A stretch of DNA of 64,000 nucleotides. Source: Bradyrhizobium algeriense (lineage in GTDB: Bacteria; Pseudomonadota; Alphaproteobacteria; Rhizobiales; Xanthobacteraceae). The position numbers were made by a program, and so were the translations under genes. The notes beneath the pieces are model-generated. The model ran no database searches and was not told the origin of the DNA. It was given only the letters and a program-made list of their open reading frames with translations. The stretch spans positions 106,608 to 170,607 of the forward strand of contig NZ_PYCN01000015.1 in assembly GCF_003062295.1 (NCBI RefSeq), in the 5' to 3' direction. Shown piece by piece: positions 8,181 through 16,053 of this stretch (position 1 is the first letter of the stretch; each line of letters opens with the position of its first letter).

Positions 8181-8635
8181 CAGGCGTATTCCAGCTCGCC
8201 TCCAGGATGTGGCCTAAACTGCACGGCTGTTGCTGCCGGGTGACATCGGTTGCGCAAGAAACCGATAGTCTGGATTCTGCGGGTCGGCCGGGGGCGGCAA
8301 GCGGTCGGCTGTAGCGGCAAAGCCGCCGACACGCTCGAGGGCCCACAATAGCCGAGCGCTCGTCTCCCTGGGGTAGGTGTTGGGGCGGCGCCCGGCTATT
8401 CGGGCCGCGCGGCGGTGCGGCCTGAACAGGAACTCATTTTTAATTTAAAGAGAATTTAAAAAGCTATTGAATTATAACGATTTTTATGGCCGCAGCTGAT
8501 TGCTGGCGCTGGCGTCCGGGCTTCAAGGGAACCGAAACGACGCAAAACGGGCCGGAATCCCCCAAATCGGGAACCGAGCGCCTTCGACGCGTTTCCTATC
8601 TCCTGAATTAAAACTGCTGAGCGCAAGGGAATCCG
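8181..8635. other. Gene-free stretch with an AT-rich island
   Basis: 455 bases with no supported gene. Positions about 8437-8487 are strongly AT-rich (TTTTTAATTTAAAGAG and TATTGAATTATAACG) inside otherwise GC-rich DNA, a possible promoter or nucleoid-protein binding site. Nothing else is recognised. Confidence 0.4.
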
Positions 8636-8746
8636 TTGAGCCCGCCACCACCCGAACTCGATCGCGGCGAGGTATTGGTGTGCATGGCGCTGGCGTTCTG
8701 CCTGGCCGGCGCATCGACCAGCATCGTCTACAGGCTGCTGGGTTAA
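8636..8746 (+). CDS. Tiny membrane protein, 36 residues
   Basis: TTG start at 8636, six bases after AAGGGA. It reads LSPPPPELDRGEVLVCMALA and then a hydrophobic FCLAGASTSIVYRLLG. One transmembrane segment with a proline-rich N-terminus. Its stop codon overlaps the stop of the convergent gene at 8743-8916 (shared TTAA). No family recognised; the TTG start lowers confidence. Confidence 0.42.
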   Translation: MSPPPPELDRGEVLVCMALAFCLAGASTSIVYRLLG

Positions 8747-8916
8747 AGGGGCGTCCGGACGGCTATTCCTTCGGAGACCGCGAAGAACGGCAAATCCACG
8801 TCCATGACAAGGCCCAGGAATACGGCAACGCCGCCGATGACCGCCATCAACTCCAGGAGGACGAAGGCGAGCAGCGCGCTCAATCCGATGGCCGCTTTTT
8901 TCCAGCCGTTCCACAT
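8743..8916 (-). CDS. Small membrane protein, 57 residues
   Basis: ATG at 8916 with AAGGGAG upstream. MWNGWKKAAIGLSALLAFVL is followed by a second hydrophobic part (LMAVIGGVAVFLGLVMDVD), giving one long or two short membrane segments, and a polar tail ending VRTPL. Convergent with and overlapping the stop of the gene at 8636-8746. Function unknown. Confidence 0.62.
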   Translation of the reverse strand: MWNGWKKAAIGLSALLAFVLLELMAVIGGVAVFLGLVMDVDLPFFAVSEGIAVRTPL

Positions 8917-9111
8917 GGGCGCTCCCTTAGCACCGAAATCCGGCCGTCGGAGCAAAACGGCAATTTAAGGTGAATTTGGAACCCCGGGATCCACGGCGGC
9001 GCCTCCGGCCTGGCCGGCCGTCCATCGCCGGTGTTGAAGTCCCGGCAACCCCCTTGGCGACCAAATGTCAACATCGGCTTTCAGGCGCGCGAAGCCAAAA
9101 GGGAAAGTGCG

Positions 9112-9198
9112 ATGAGCGGGATCTGCCGCAAGATCATCTACGTCATGCTCGTGATCGTGGTGCTATTGATCATCTGGCAATTTCTCGGATCGCTTTGA
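9112..9198 (+). CDS. Tiny membrane protein, 28 residues
   Basis: ATG at 9112, preceded by AAAAGGGAAAG. It reads MSGICRKIIYVMLVIVVLLI then IWQFLGSL: a short cytoplasmic head with two basic residues and one uninterrupted transmembrane helix. The good ribosome-binding site and clean hydrophobic helix suggest a real small protein. Function unknown. Confidence 0.55.
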   Translation: MSGICRKIIYVMLVIVVLLIIWQFLGSL

Positions 9199-9609
9199 TC
9201 GTGGGCACGCAGGCCCGATGACCCGCGCCCCGCGTTGCGTTTTTCCGATGTGATTGTGCCGATGAAGCGGGTCGAGCGGCGAAAAGCGGCTCGGCCGATG
9301 CGATGAGGAGTAGACGAGGCCCGGAGTGCCTAGGAGTCCGGGCCTCGTGGCCTCCAGTGGTAGCCGTTCGTCGTGATGGACGAACGCCCTGCCCCCCGCT
9401 GCAAGCGACGTCGTTATAGATGCGCCGTGCTCGCGCAGCCAATCCGTATGAGTACGGGGCGATATTCGTGCGCATATTCCTTGCGTGTGTCCCGCACGCG
9501 AGACCGCAAAATTTCTGCCGGGCCGTCATAACGCAATGACGTAGGCACGCCACAGCGTACCCGATGCCCCCACCGCCGGGACATGACGAGAGCAGCTATC
9601 CGCCGCGTT
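9199..9609. other. Gene-free stretch with one strong hairpin
   Basis: About 410 bases without a supported gene. The only clear structure is the inverted repeat at 9314-9348, listed separately. Confidence 0.4.
9314..9348. terminator. Perfect 12-bp inverted repeat, terminator-like
   Basis: ACGAGGCCCGGA (9314-9325) and TCCGGGCCTCGT (9337-9348) are exact inverted copies around an 11-base loop containing CCTAGG. No T-run follows on either strand, so it may be a factor-dependent terminator, an RNA stabiliser or the end of an unrecognised small RNA. Confidence 0.5.
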
Positions 9610-9954
9610 CTACCGCTTATCGAACGGAATATACTGATGATACTCTTTCGGCACCGAGTTCCGGTAACGCGCGGGCACCGTGCCACGGTCGACCGAACGG
9701 TCGATCTCCTGCTGCCGGGTCATCTTGGCCGGTTTCTTTTTCTTCGGCGCCGCCTTCTCCTTTTCAGGAGCCGTGTTTTCAGAAGCCTTGTTTTCCGGAG
9801 CCTTGTTTTCAGGAGCCTTGGCTTCCGGCGCGGCAGTGGACGTTGCCGCAGGCGCGGTCCCGCCCGGCGCGCCCTGCGCCAGCGCGACGCCGGCCGGCAT
9901 GAATACGAGAGCCGCCGCCGACGCTGCCACCATAACGCGAGACATTTTTTGCAT
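9610..9954 (-). CDS. Secreted Ala/Pro/Lys-rich protein
   Basis: 114 residues, ATG at 9954 with GGAG seven bases upstream. The signal peptide MQKMSRVMVAASAAALVFMP ... ALA is cleaved near residue 26. The middle is a repeat of APENK units (KAPENKAPENKASENTAPEK) followed by KKKKPAK. The C-terminal 40 residues are folded-looking (MTRQQEIDRSVDRGTVPARY ... EYHQYIPFDKR), similar to short uncharacterised Bradyrhizobium exported proteins. Probably a periplasmic or surface-tethered protein with a cationic linker. Confidence 0.75.
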   Translation of the reverse strand: MQKMSRVMVAASAAALVFMPAGVALAQGAPGGTAPAATSTAAPEAKAPENKAPENKASENTAPEKEKAAPKKKKPAKMTRQQEIDRSVDRGTVPARYRNSVPKEYHQYIPFDKR

Positions 9955-9997
9955 GGGAAGCTCCGGTTCCGGTCAACTCCGTTTCCGACCGACCCTA

Positions 9998-10243
9998 TTA
10001 CGTCCGCTGCCGTCCGCACACCGGGATTTTGGCGAGGCGGACCGGCATGGACTGGCTATGCTTGGCCCGGCTGCAGGTCGTGAAGACGAAGGCCAGCCGG
10101 CTGCACTGCCAGTCCGGACCAAGGGCTGCACTGGCGGCTGGCTCGGGATAGGACACGCCGAGCACGACGAAGCCCATGAAGGCCAACGCGACGATGGCGG
10201 CGGCGAGAACGAGGTATTTGCGGGTCCACCAATTGTGGGGCAT
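9998..10243 (-). CDS. Small membrane protein
   Basis: 81 residues from the ATG at 10243, with AGGAG in the upstream leader. MPHNWWTRKYLVLAAAIVAL is followed by AFMGFVVLGVSY: one transmembrane helix with a basic N-terminus. The periplasmic C-terminal part has three Cys (WQCSRLAFVFTTC ... VCGRQRT). No family recognised. Confidence 0.66.
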   Translation of the reverse strand: MPHNWWTRKYLVLAAAIVALAFMGFVVLGVSYPEPAASAALGPDWQCSRLAFVFTTCSRAKHSQSMPVRLAKIPVCGRQRT

Positions 10244-10441
10244 GGCGGTCGCTCCTGTTTCGGAAGCCCGGAAGATAGGAACGACCCGCCACGGTCCCTG
10301 TGAACAGGTTCACATTACACGAGTTTGTGCGGGATCGTGACCGATGCAGAAATGGGTATAACTCGCGTAAATCCGTTGCGGACTCACAACCCTTGATCGA
10401 CACTGCGCGTTCGGGGCGAGCGCGTGTGCGGGGCGTGCGAT

Positions 10442-10657
10442 ATGGACAAGCAGGAAACGGGCTACGACTACATCAGGTACAAGCAATTGCTGGCGGAAGC
10501 GGTCGACGAGACCAGGCGGCTCGAGCTGATCGAGACCATGATCAGGGAAAATGCCCGCGACAGGCTGGAGGCGCAGCGGACCGCGGATCGGATCGCGATG
10601 ACGGCGATGACGGTCGCGCGCGTTCTCGGCCCCGGTAGCCGTCGCGATAGCTTCTAG
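10442..10657 (+). CDS. Hypothetical helical protein
   Basis: 71 residues from the ATG at 10442 (MDKQETGYDYIRYKQLLAEA); an in-frame GTG at 10424 is an alternative. Strongly helical and charged (VDETRRLELIETMIRENARD), with no membrane segment or signal peptide. No family recognised. Confidence 0.6.
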   Translation: MDKQETGYDYIRYKQLLAEAVDETRRLELIETMIRENARDRLEAQRTADRIAMTAMTVARVLGPGSRRDSF

Positions 10658-10667
10658 GATCGTGCGG

Positions 10668-10850
10668 TCACTTTTCCGAAGCGAGCATCGCCAGCGAGCC
10701 GACCAAGCCAATCAGCGCGCAGGCGAGAAGGCCATATTGCAGGATCGCCGGCGCCCGGCTTGGGGCTTCGGACACCGTTGCCATGTCGTAGAGCAGCCAG
10801 GCTGACGTAATCCCGCTGATCAGCATCAGTTTGGGCCATTTGCTGTTCAC
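10668..10850 (-). CDS. Small two-helix membrane protein
   Basis: 60 residues from the GTG at 10850 after GGGGAG. Two hydrophobic segments (LMLISGITSAWLLYDMA and LQYGLLACALIGLVGSLAML) flank a short polar loop (SEAPSRAP). It is convergent with the gene at 10442-10657, ten bases apart. Function unknown. Confidence 0.66.
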   Translation of the reverse strand: MNSKWPKLMLISGITSAWLLYDMATVSEAPSRAPAILQYGLLACALIGLVGSLAMLASEK

Positions 10851-10979
10851 GCAAGTCTCCCCTGCTCTATCGGCCCCATTTCGACGCTGGCATTTTGCCC
10901 CGGGTTCACTTACCTAGGCGCCATTCCGCGCGTGTGGCGCGTCCAACCCCCGAGAGTGAAAGCGACAAGGCCTTTTTTT

Positions 10980-11333
10980 ATGAGTGGATTCAAGGAACCG
11001 AACTTCGCGGACCGCCAGAAAGCCGCGATGCAGGCGCGGCAGAACATCCTGGACAAGTTTCGCGCCAAGCCGGGACTCGACGATCCCGAGGTAAAGCGCC
11101 GTCAGGCCGAGCGCGAAGCCCAGGCCGCCGCCCGGGCCAAGGCGAGGGAGGCCAAGGAAGCGGCAAAGGCCGAACAGAAGCGTCTCGAGGCCGAGGCTGC
11201 CGCGGCGGAAGCCGCCAGGATCGCGCGCGAGAAGGAAGAAGAGGCCGCCAGGCAGGCGGCGCTGGAGGCCGAGCAGAAGGCCAAGCGCGACGCGCGTTAC
11301 GCCGCGCGCAAAGGCAAGGGCAAGAAGAAGTAG
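10980..11333 (+). CDS. DUF6481 family protein
   Basis: 117 residues from the ATG at 10980 (MSGFKEPNFADRQKAAMQAR). The family's N-terminal motif F-x-x-P-x-F-x-x-R-x-x-A-A is followed by a long Ala/Glu/Lys/Arg coiled-coil-like helix and a terminal basic run (KGKGKKK). Upstream AGTGAAAGCGACAAGG gives a moderate ribosome-binding site. An upstream in-frame start would add 16 residues. Function unknown; the composition suggests nucleic-acid or ribosome association. Confidence 0.8.
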   Translation: MSGFKEPNFADRQKAAMQARQNILDKFRAKPGLDDPEVKRRQAEREAQAAARAKAREAKEAAKAEQKRLEAEAAAAEAARIAREKEEEAARQAALEAEQKAKRDARYAARKGKGKKK

Positions 11334-11393
11334 GCAAGAGAGAGCGGGCTGGATCCGCGCCACCGTCTCTTGCCGATGACGGATCAAGCCTTC

Positions 11394-11547
11394 CCGTCAT
11401 TCCGGGCCGGTGCGTGAGCGCCAGACCCAGATGCATCCAGACCCCCGATGCGTGATGGCGCATCGGGGAATCTCGAACGTCCGAGGGTCGATGTTTAAGT
11501 ATCGCTCCCTTGCGCAAACGCCTTGCGTATGTCGCGGGGAATGACGG
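11394..11547. repeat. Palindromic intergenic repeat element (BIME/MITE-like)
   Basis: 154-base element bounded by CCGTCATTCC (11394-11403) and its exact inverse GGAATGACGG (11538-11547). Inside is a perfect 10-bp hairpin CCCCGATGCG / CGCATCGGGG at 11443-11452 and 11459-11468. The CGTCATTCC...GGAATGACG ends are typical of dispersed palindromic repeats in Bradyrhizobium. It lies between two 3' ends. Confidence 0.75.
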
Positions 11548-11553
11548 CGCGGC

Positions 11554-11793
11554 TCAGTTCTTTTTCATACCGTCGTCTTTTTTCATGCCGTCTTTCATCA
11601 TGCCATCGTGCTTCATGCCGTCCTTCTTCATCATGCCGTCGTCTTTCTTCATCGCGTCCTTGGACATCGATTCCTTCTTCATGCCGTCGTCCTTGCCCAT
11701 CTTGTCCTGAGCGAAGACGGCCGGCGCAAACGCAAGGCCGAGCGAAACGAGCGCAGCAGACAGGCCGAGGCCGATACGGGTCGTGGTGGTCAT
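11554..11793 (-). CDS. Pentapeptide MXKDX repeat protein
   Basis: 79 residues from the ATG at 11793 with AAAGGA upstream. The signal peptide MTTTTRIGLGLSAALVSLGL ... VFAQ is cleaved near residue 28. The rest is a low-complexity array of M-x-K-D-x / D-G-M-K-K units (MGKDDGMKKESMSKDAMKKD...), the hallmark of the small exported MXKDX family. It is rich in Met and Lys; metal or anion binding is guessed for such proteins but unproven. Confidence 0.87.
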   Translation of the reverse strand: MTTTTRIGLGLSAALVSLGLAFAPAVFAQDKMGKDDGMKKESMSKDAMKKDDGMMKKDGMKHDGMMKDGMKKDDGMKKN

Positions 11794-12197
11794 GGGGTTG
11801 TCGTCCTTTGGGTTCAAGTTTGGTTTCTCGATAGCGACGTCTGCCGCTTCCCCAACGACGATACCGCGGCCGGGTTTGTTACCGGCCACTTCCCGAAGTT
11901 CTGCCGTTGTCACGGTTAGTTGAAACGGCAAATTGATGGCGGCTAACGCTCCGCGAGTGCCCCGGGGGTGGACGTATCATTGACCGACGCTTCTGCGAGC
12001 GGCTGGTCGCGGGTGTGCACCGCAACGGCGTCAGGCTTTGTCAGAGGGCTGGAATCTTAGCTTGCCGTCGCGTGTTGCCTCAACCTATCACGCAGCCTCG
12101 AACGACCAGACCAGGGCAACTTCGGACCAAGACCGGCTAACATGGGCTGAAGCCGGTCCGCATCGCCGACCCAATAAACATTTGCAGGGGATAAACC
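11794..12197. other. Gene-free stretch before the TRAP locus
   Basis: 404 bases. No gene, tRNA or clear hairpin recognised. The promoter for the first DctP gene probably lies here, but no convincing -35/-10 pair is visible. Confidence 0.4.
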
Positions 12198-13220
12198 GTG
12201 CTCACACGCCGCCATGTCATCGCATCCGCACTTGCCGCGCCCGCCGTCCTTCGTTTCGGCACCGGCACCGCCCATGCCGCCACCACACTGAAGATCTCGC
12301 ACCAGTTCCCGGGTGGCACCATCGACAAGGGCGACTTCCGCGACCGGCTGTGCCGCACGTTCGCCGCCGAAGTCGCCAAGCGCTCAGGCGGCGAGATCGC
12401 CGCCGAGGTCTATCCGAACTCCTCGCTGATCAAGACCAACGCGCAATTCTCGGCGATGCGCAAAGGCGCACTCGATATCAGTCTCTACCCGCTGCCGTAT
12501 GCCGGCGGTGAATTGCCGGAGACCAATATCGGCCTGATGCCCGGCCTGGTCGCGACCTACGACCAGGGCCTGCGCTGGAAGAAGGAGCCGGTCGGCAAGG
12601 CGCTGACCGACTTTCTCGCCGACAAGGGCACCATCCTTTTGACCTGGATCTGGCAGGCCGGTGGCGTTGCCAGCCGCTCCAGGCCGATCGTTGCCCCGGA
12701 AGACGCCAAGGGGTTGAAGGTGCGCGGCGGCTCGCGCGAAATGGACATGGTGCTGCAGACCGCGGGTGCCGCCGTGCTGTCGATGCCGTCGAACGAAATC
12801 TACGCCGCGATGCAGACGGGTGCCTGCGACGCCGGCATCACCTCCTCCACCAGCCTGATCTCGTTCCGCCTCGAAGAGATCGCGAAGTCGCTGACCTCAG
12901 GCGCCGGCGCCTCCTACTGGTTCATGCTGGAGCCGCTGATGATGTCGAAGGCGATCTTCGACAAGCTGCCCAAGAACCAGCAGGACATCCTCCTGTCGGT
13001 GGGCAGCGAACTGGAAGCGTTTGGCCGCAAGGGCGCGCAGGACGATGATATCGAGGTCGCCAAGGTCTATGAAAAGGCCGGCGCCAAGGTCAGCAAGCTC
13101 GACGTGGCGACCGTCAGCAAATGGCGGGATATTGCCCGCGACACTGCGTGGAAGGACTACAGCGCCAAGACGGTGATGTCGGCCAATCTGCTGAAGCTCG
13201 CCATCGACGTTGCCCCATGA
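12198..13220 (+). CDS. TRAP transporter substrate-binding protein, DctP family (copy 1)
   Basis: 340 residues from the GTG at 12198 (GCAGGGGA upstream). A twin-arginine-like leader (LTRRHVIASALAAPAVLRFG ... AHA) exports it to the periplasm. Typical DctP motifs: TLKISHQFPGGT at the mature N-terminus, the KGLKVRGG segment preceding the ligand-binding Arg, and NEIYAAMQTGACDAG, the family's helix over the pocket. It lies 0.9 kb from its likely permease genes with an inverted regulator gene between them. A second DctP follows the permeases, so one permease may serve two receptors. The ligand is not predictable here. Confidence 0.92.
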   Translation: MLTRRHVIASALAAPAVLRFGTGTAHAATTLKISHQFPGGTIDKGDFRDRLCRTFAAEVAKRSGGEIAAEVYPNSSLIKTNAQFSAMRKGALDISLYPLPYAGGELPETNIGLMPGLVATYDQGLRWKKEPVGKALTDFLADKGTILLTWIWQAGGVASRSRPIVAPEDAKGLKVRGGSREMDMVLQTAGAAVLSMPSNEIYAAMQTGACDAGITSSTSLISFRLEEIAKSLTSGAGASYWFMLEPLMMSKAIFDKLPKNQQDILLSVGSELEAFGRKGAQDDDIEVAKVYEKAGAKVSKLDVATVSKWRDIARDTAWKDYSAKTVMSANLLKLAIDVAP

Positions 13221-13253
13221 CGCATGGTCCGCTTCCGGATATTCCGAAGCCTC

Positions 13254-13281
13254 TATTCGCTACTCGCCATTCGCTATTCGC
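13254..13281. repeat. 7-bp tandem repeat (TATTCGC-type)
   Basis: Four consecutive 7-mers TATTCGC, TACTCGC, CATTCGC, TATTCGC span 13254-13281, running into the 3' end of the GntR gene. Such TATTCGC/TACTCGC strings are recalled as dispersed intergenic repeats in Bradyrhizobium. The array probably formed by slippage. Confidence 0.65.
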
Positions 13282-13981
13282 CTCTTCGGCCGGAACGCGC
13301 CGCGATCGATTCTCCACCCACGACCTGCAACAGGTCCGTTCGCACCGCCTCGATATGCTGCTCCAGAAACCGGCAAGCCTCGTCGATCTGCTGCGCCCGG
13401 CATAGCGCAATCAGATGGGCGTGCTCCTTTTCGGCTTTCCCCATCGCCTTGGTGTTGGAGAGCTGCAGGCGCGTGTAGCGGTCGCTGGTCTGCAGCAACG
13501 CGATGACGATCGCCTTGGTGCGTGGCCGCCGCGCGTGAACGTACAGCGCCATATGGAAGTCGGCATTGAGCTGGCCCCACTCGCTGATGTTGCCCGCCTT
13601 GATCGCCTTTTCGAAGCGCTTCTGGATGTCGTCCAGCCCGGCAAAATCCTGTTCCGTAAAGTGCGGCGCCGACTGCGCCAACAACCGCGGCTCCATGATC
13701 CCGCGCAGATCAAACACGTCGTTGATCTCGTCCAGCGACAACTCCGAGACGATCGCACCTTTTTGCGGGACGATGCGCACCAGCCCCTCGGCCTCGAGCT
13801 GAAACAGCGCCTCGCGCACGGGAATGCGGCTCACGCCGTAGGTATCGCCCAGCGCGTCCTGCCGAAGCTGCGAGCCGGCCGGATAGGTCCCGTCGAGAAT
13901 GGATTGCCTGAGCTGGTCGACGATCGCAGCCGACAGCGTCCGGTGCTTCAGGGGGCCCTTCATTTGATCTTCCGTCGTCAT
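13274..13981 (-). CDS. GntR-family transcriptional regulator, FCD type
   Basis: 235 residues from the ATG at 13981, with GGAAAGG upstream (the frame is open further but without a start signal). The N-terminal winged helix (residues 10-75: LSAAIVDQLRQSILDGTYPAGSQL ... YGVSRIPVREALFQLEAEGLV) is followed by an all-helical FCD ligand domain with the metal-binding D/H pattern (FDLRGIMEPRL, NADFHMALY, HAHLIALC). Divergent from the dctQ-type gene. The palindrome at 14081-14095 between them is the likely operator, so it probably represses or induces the TRAP/aldolase operon. Confidence 0.9.
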   Translation of the reverse strand: MTTEDQMKGPLKHRTLSAAIVDQLRQSILDGTYPAGSQLRQDALGDTYGVSRIPVREALFQLEAEGLVRIVPQKGAIVSELSLDEINDVFDLRGIMEPRLLAQSAPHFTEQDFAGLDDIQKRFEKAIKAGNISEWGQLNADFHMALYVHARRPRTKAIVIALLQTSDRYTRLQLSNTKAMGKAEKEHAHLIALCRAQQIDEACRFLEQHIEAVRTDLLQVVGGESIAARSGRRGE

Positions 13982-14070
13982 GGCCGGCCTTTCCGATCGG
14001 GGCGGACCCAATTTTGCATGTTGACGTGGTCCCGACCCAGCAAAAGCTAAGGGGTCCTCGCAATCTCCAT

Positions 14071-14095
14071 TTGACAACATTGTATAAATTATACA
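14071..14095. promoter_or_regulatory. Likely GntR operator overlapping a promoter
   Basis: A perfect inverted repeat TGTATA-AAT-TATACA occupies 14081-14095, in the style of FCD-GntR operators. A consensus -35 TTGACA sits at 14071-14076 on the plus strand, and TATAAT can be read on the minus strand at 14088-14093. It lies 44 bases before dctQ and 90 bases before the regulator, so one site could control both directions. Confidence 0.75.
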
Positions 14096-14138
14096 TTTTT
14101 GAAGTGCACGATAAATCTCAGGGGTAGCGGGGCTCTTT

Positions 14139-14762
14139 ATGATCGAGCAGACGATTGCGGATGCGCCGGCGTTCAGCGCCCGGCGGATCGTTGTCAGGAC
14201 CTCGAGTCTCCTGCTCGCTTTCGAACGCATCGCCTTGATGGGCTTGATGTATCTGCTGACGGCCTTGATCCTGGTGAACGTCGTCACCCGCTATTCGCAC
14301 TTCCCGATCTACTGGATCGATGAATCGGCCGTCTATTGCGTGGTCTGGCTGACCTTCATCGGCGCCTCCGCCATGACCCGGTTGCGGCTCGATTTCGCGG
14401 TCACCATGATGACCGAGCGCCTCTCGGCGCGGAATCAGAAGATCGCAAAAGTCATCGCGACGGGCATGGTCGTCGTATTCGGCGTGGCCCTGATCGCCAC
14501 CTGCTTTCTCTGGATGGATCCGATCGGTCTCGCCCGCGCCGGCTTTGACGCGCGCAAGCTCGCCGCCGAAACTTTCAACTTTCTCTACACCGAGCGCACG
14601 CAAACGCTGAACTGGCCGACCTGGGTGGTCTACCTGACGCTGCCGATCTTCGCGGTGTCGATGACCGTTCATGGCCTGGCAAACCTGCTGGAGGATCTCG
14701 AACTGGTCCCGCGGACGCCGCCAAAGGGTTTTCAGCTCTCCGAACTCGACGGGGTCAACTGA
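14139..14762 (+). CDS. TRAP transporter small permease, DctQ family
   Basis: 207 residues from the ATG at 14139. Four hydrophobic helices (MGLMYLLTALILVNVV; SAVYCVVWLTFIGASA; GMVVVFGVALIATCFLWM; VVYLTLPIFAVSMTVHGLAN) with the DctQ signature E-x-x-x-Y-x-x-x-W-L-T-F-I-G-A after helix 2. Its TGA overlaps the start of the large permease (TGATG at 14760-14764). First gene of the operon controlled from the divergent region. Confidence 0.9.
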   Translation: MIEQTIADAPAFSARRIVVRTSSLLLAFERIALMGLMYLLTALILVNVVTRYSHFPIYWIDESAVYCVVWLTFIGASAMTRLRLDFAVTMMTERLSARNQKIAKVIATGMVVVFGVALIATCFLWMDPIGLARAGFDARKLAAETFNFLYTERTQTLNWPTWVVYLTLPIFAVSMTVHGLANLLEDLELVPRTPPKGFQLSELDGVN

Positions 14763-16027
14763 TGATCACCTCGGCCGCGTTCATCGCGATCATGCTGGTC
14801 GGGGTGCCGATCGGGCTTTGCCTTTGCCTTGCCGGCTTCATCTATATCATCGCATCGGGAAATCCGGTGCTGTTCCAGTCCTACCCGCTGCAGCTGTTCG
14901 GCGGCGTCGACAGCTACGGCCTGATCGCCATCCCCTTGTTCATCCTGATCGGCGAGATCATGAATGGCGGCGGCATAACGCGGCGCATCGTCGACATGGC
15001 GATGGCCTTCGTAGGCTCGCTGAAGGGCGGGCTGGCCTACGTCAACATCCTCGCCAACATGTTCATCTCCTCCATCCTGGGATCTGCGACCGCGCAGGTC
15101 GCGATCATGGCGCAGATCATGGTGCCGGAGATGGAAAAGAAGGGCTACGACAAGACGTTCGCGGCGGGACTGACCGCCTATGGCGGCATGCTCGGGCCGA
15201 TCATTCCGCCGTCGGTGATGTTCGTCGTTTACAGCGTGCTGGCGCAGGTCTCGGTCAGCGACATGCTGATTGCGGGCATCGTGCCGGGCGTGATCCTGAC
15301 GGTGATGTTCTGCGTCGTCATCGCGCTGATGGGATACGTCTACAATTATCCCAAGGCCGATTATCAGACTCCACGGCAGCGGGTAGCAACGATCCTGCGC
15401 ACGTCGCCGACCTTGCTGATTCCGATCGTGATCGTCGGCAGCATCCTCGGCGGCCTCGCCAACGCGACGGAGTCCGCGGCCGTTGGCGCGGTGGCCGCGG
15501 CACTCATCGGCAAATACTGGACCAGGGAGTTCAAGTTCGCGCAGTTGCCGCAGATGATGCTGCGCGCCGGCATCTACTCGGCCATCGTGCTGTTCCTGGT
15601 CGCTGCCGCGGCCGTGTTTTCATGGGTGCTGATCTTCGGCAAGGTGCCGCAGGAGACCGCCCGCTGGATTCAGTCGGTCGCCAAGGATCCGGTCAGCTTC
15701 ATGCTGCTCTGCAATGTGATCCTGCTGGTGATCGGCACGGTCATCGACGGCATCCCCGGCCTGATCATGACGGTGCCGATCCTGCTGCCGGTCGCGACCG
15801 AAATCTATCACATCGATCCACGCCAGTTCGGCGTGGTCGTGGTGATCAACCTGGTGCTCGGATTGCTGTCACCTCCGGTTGGTCTTTGCTTCTTCGTCGC
15901 CGCAGCCGTCACCGGGGCCAAGCCCGGAAAGATGTTCATGGTGACGCTGCCGTTCTTCGTCATCAGCTGCGTCCTGCTGGTGCTGCTCTCGCTCTATCCG
16001 TCCCTCTCCCTCGTCCTCATCAAGTAG
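14762..16027 (+). CDS. TRAP transporter large permease, DctM family
   Basis: 421 residues, about 12 membrane segments. DctM signatures are clear: ALPLFILIGEIM-like region (AIPLFILIGEIMNGGG), the G-S-A-T-A-Q motif (LGSATAQVAIM), GLTAYGGMLGPIIPPSVMFV, and a second inverted half with GLIMTVPILLPVA and NLVLGLLSPPVGLCFF. It translocates the organic acid delivered by the DctP proteins using the sodium gradient (family knowledge). Translationally coupled to dctQ. Confidence 0.94.
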   Translation: MITSAAFIAIMLVGVPIGLCLCLAGFIYIIASGNPVLFQSYPLQLFGGVDSYGLIAIPLFILIGEIMNGGGITRRIVDMAMAFVGSLKGGLAYVNILANMFISSILGSATAQVAIMAQIMVPEMEKKGYDKTFAAGLTAYGGMLGPIIPPSVMFVVYSVLAQVSVSDMLIAGIVPGVILTVMFCVVIALMGYVYNYPKADYQTPRQRVATILRTSPTLLIPIVIVGSILGGLANATESAAVGAVAAALIGKYWTREFKFAQLPQMMLRAGIYSAIVLFLVAAAAVFSWVLIFGKVPQETARWIQSVAKDPVSFMLLCNVILLVIGTVIDGIPGLIMTVPILLPVATEIYHIDPRQFGVVVVINLVLGLLSPPVGLCFFVAAAVTGAKPGKMFMVTLPFFVISCVLLVLLSLYPSLSLVLIK

Positions 16028-16053
16028 GTCCAACCCCTCAAGGAGCCTTGCCA

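Noticed and set aside
14671..16053. A frame open through the whole dctM gene that continues in frame into the second dctP gene.
   Set aside because: High GC keeps the alternative frame open; dctM itself has full family motifs in its own frame and dctP2 has its own AAGGAG and signal peptide at 16054.
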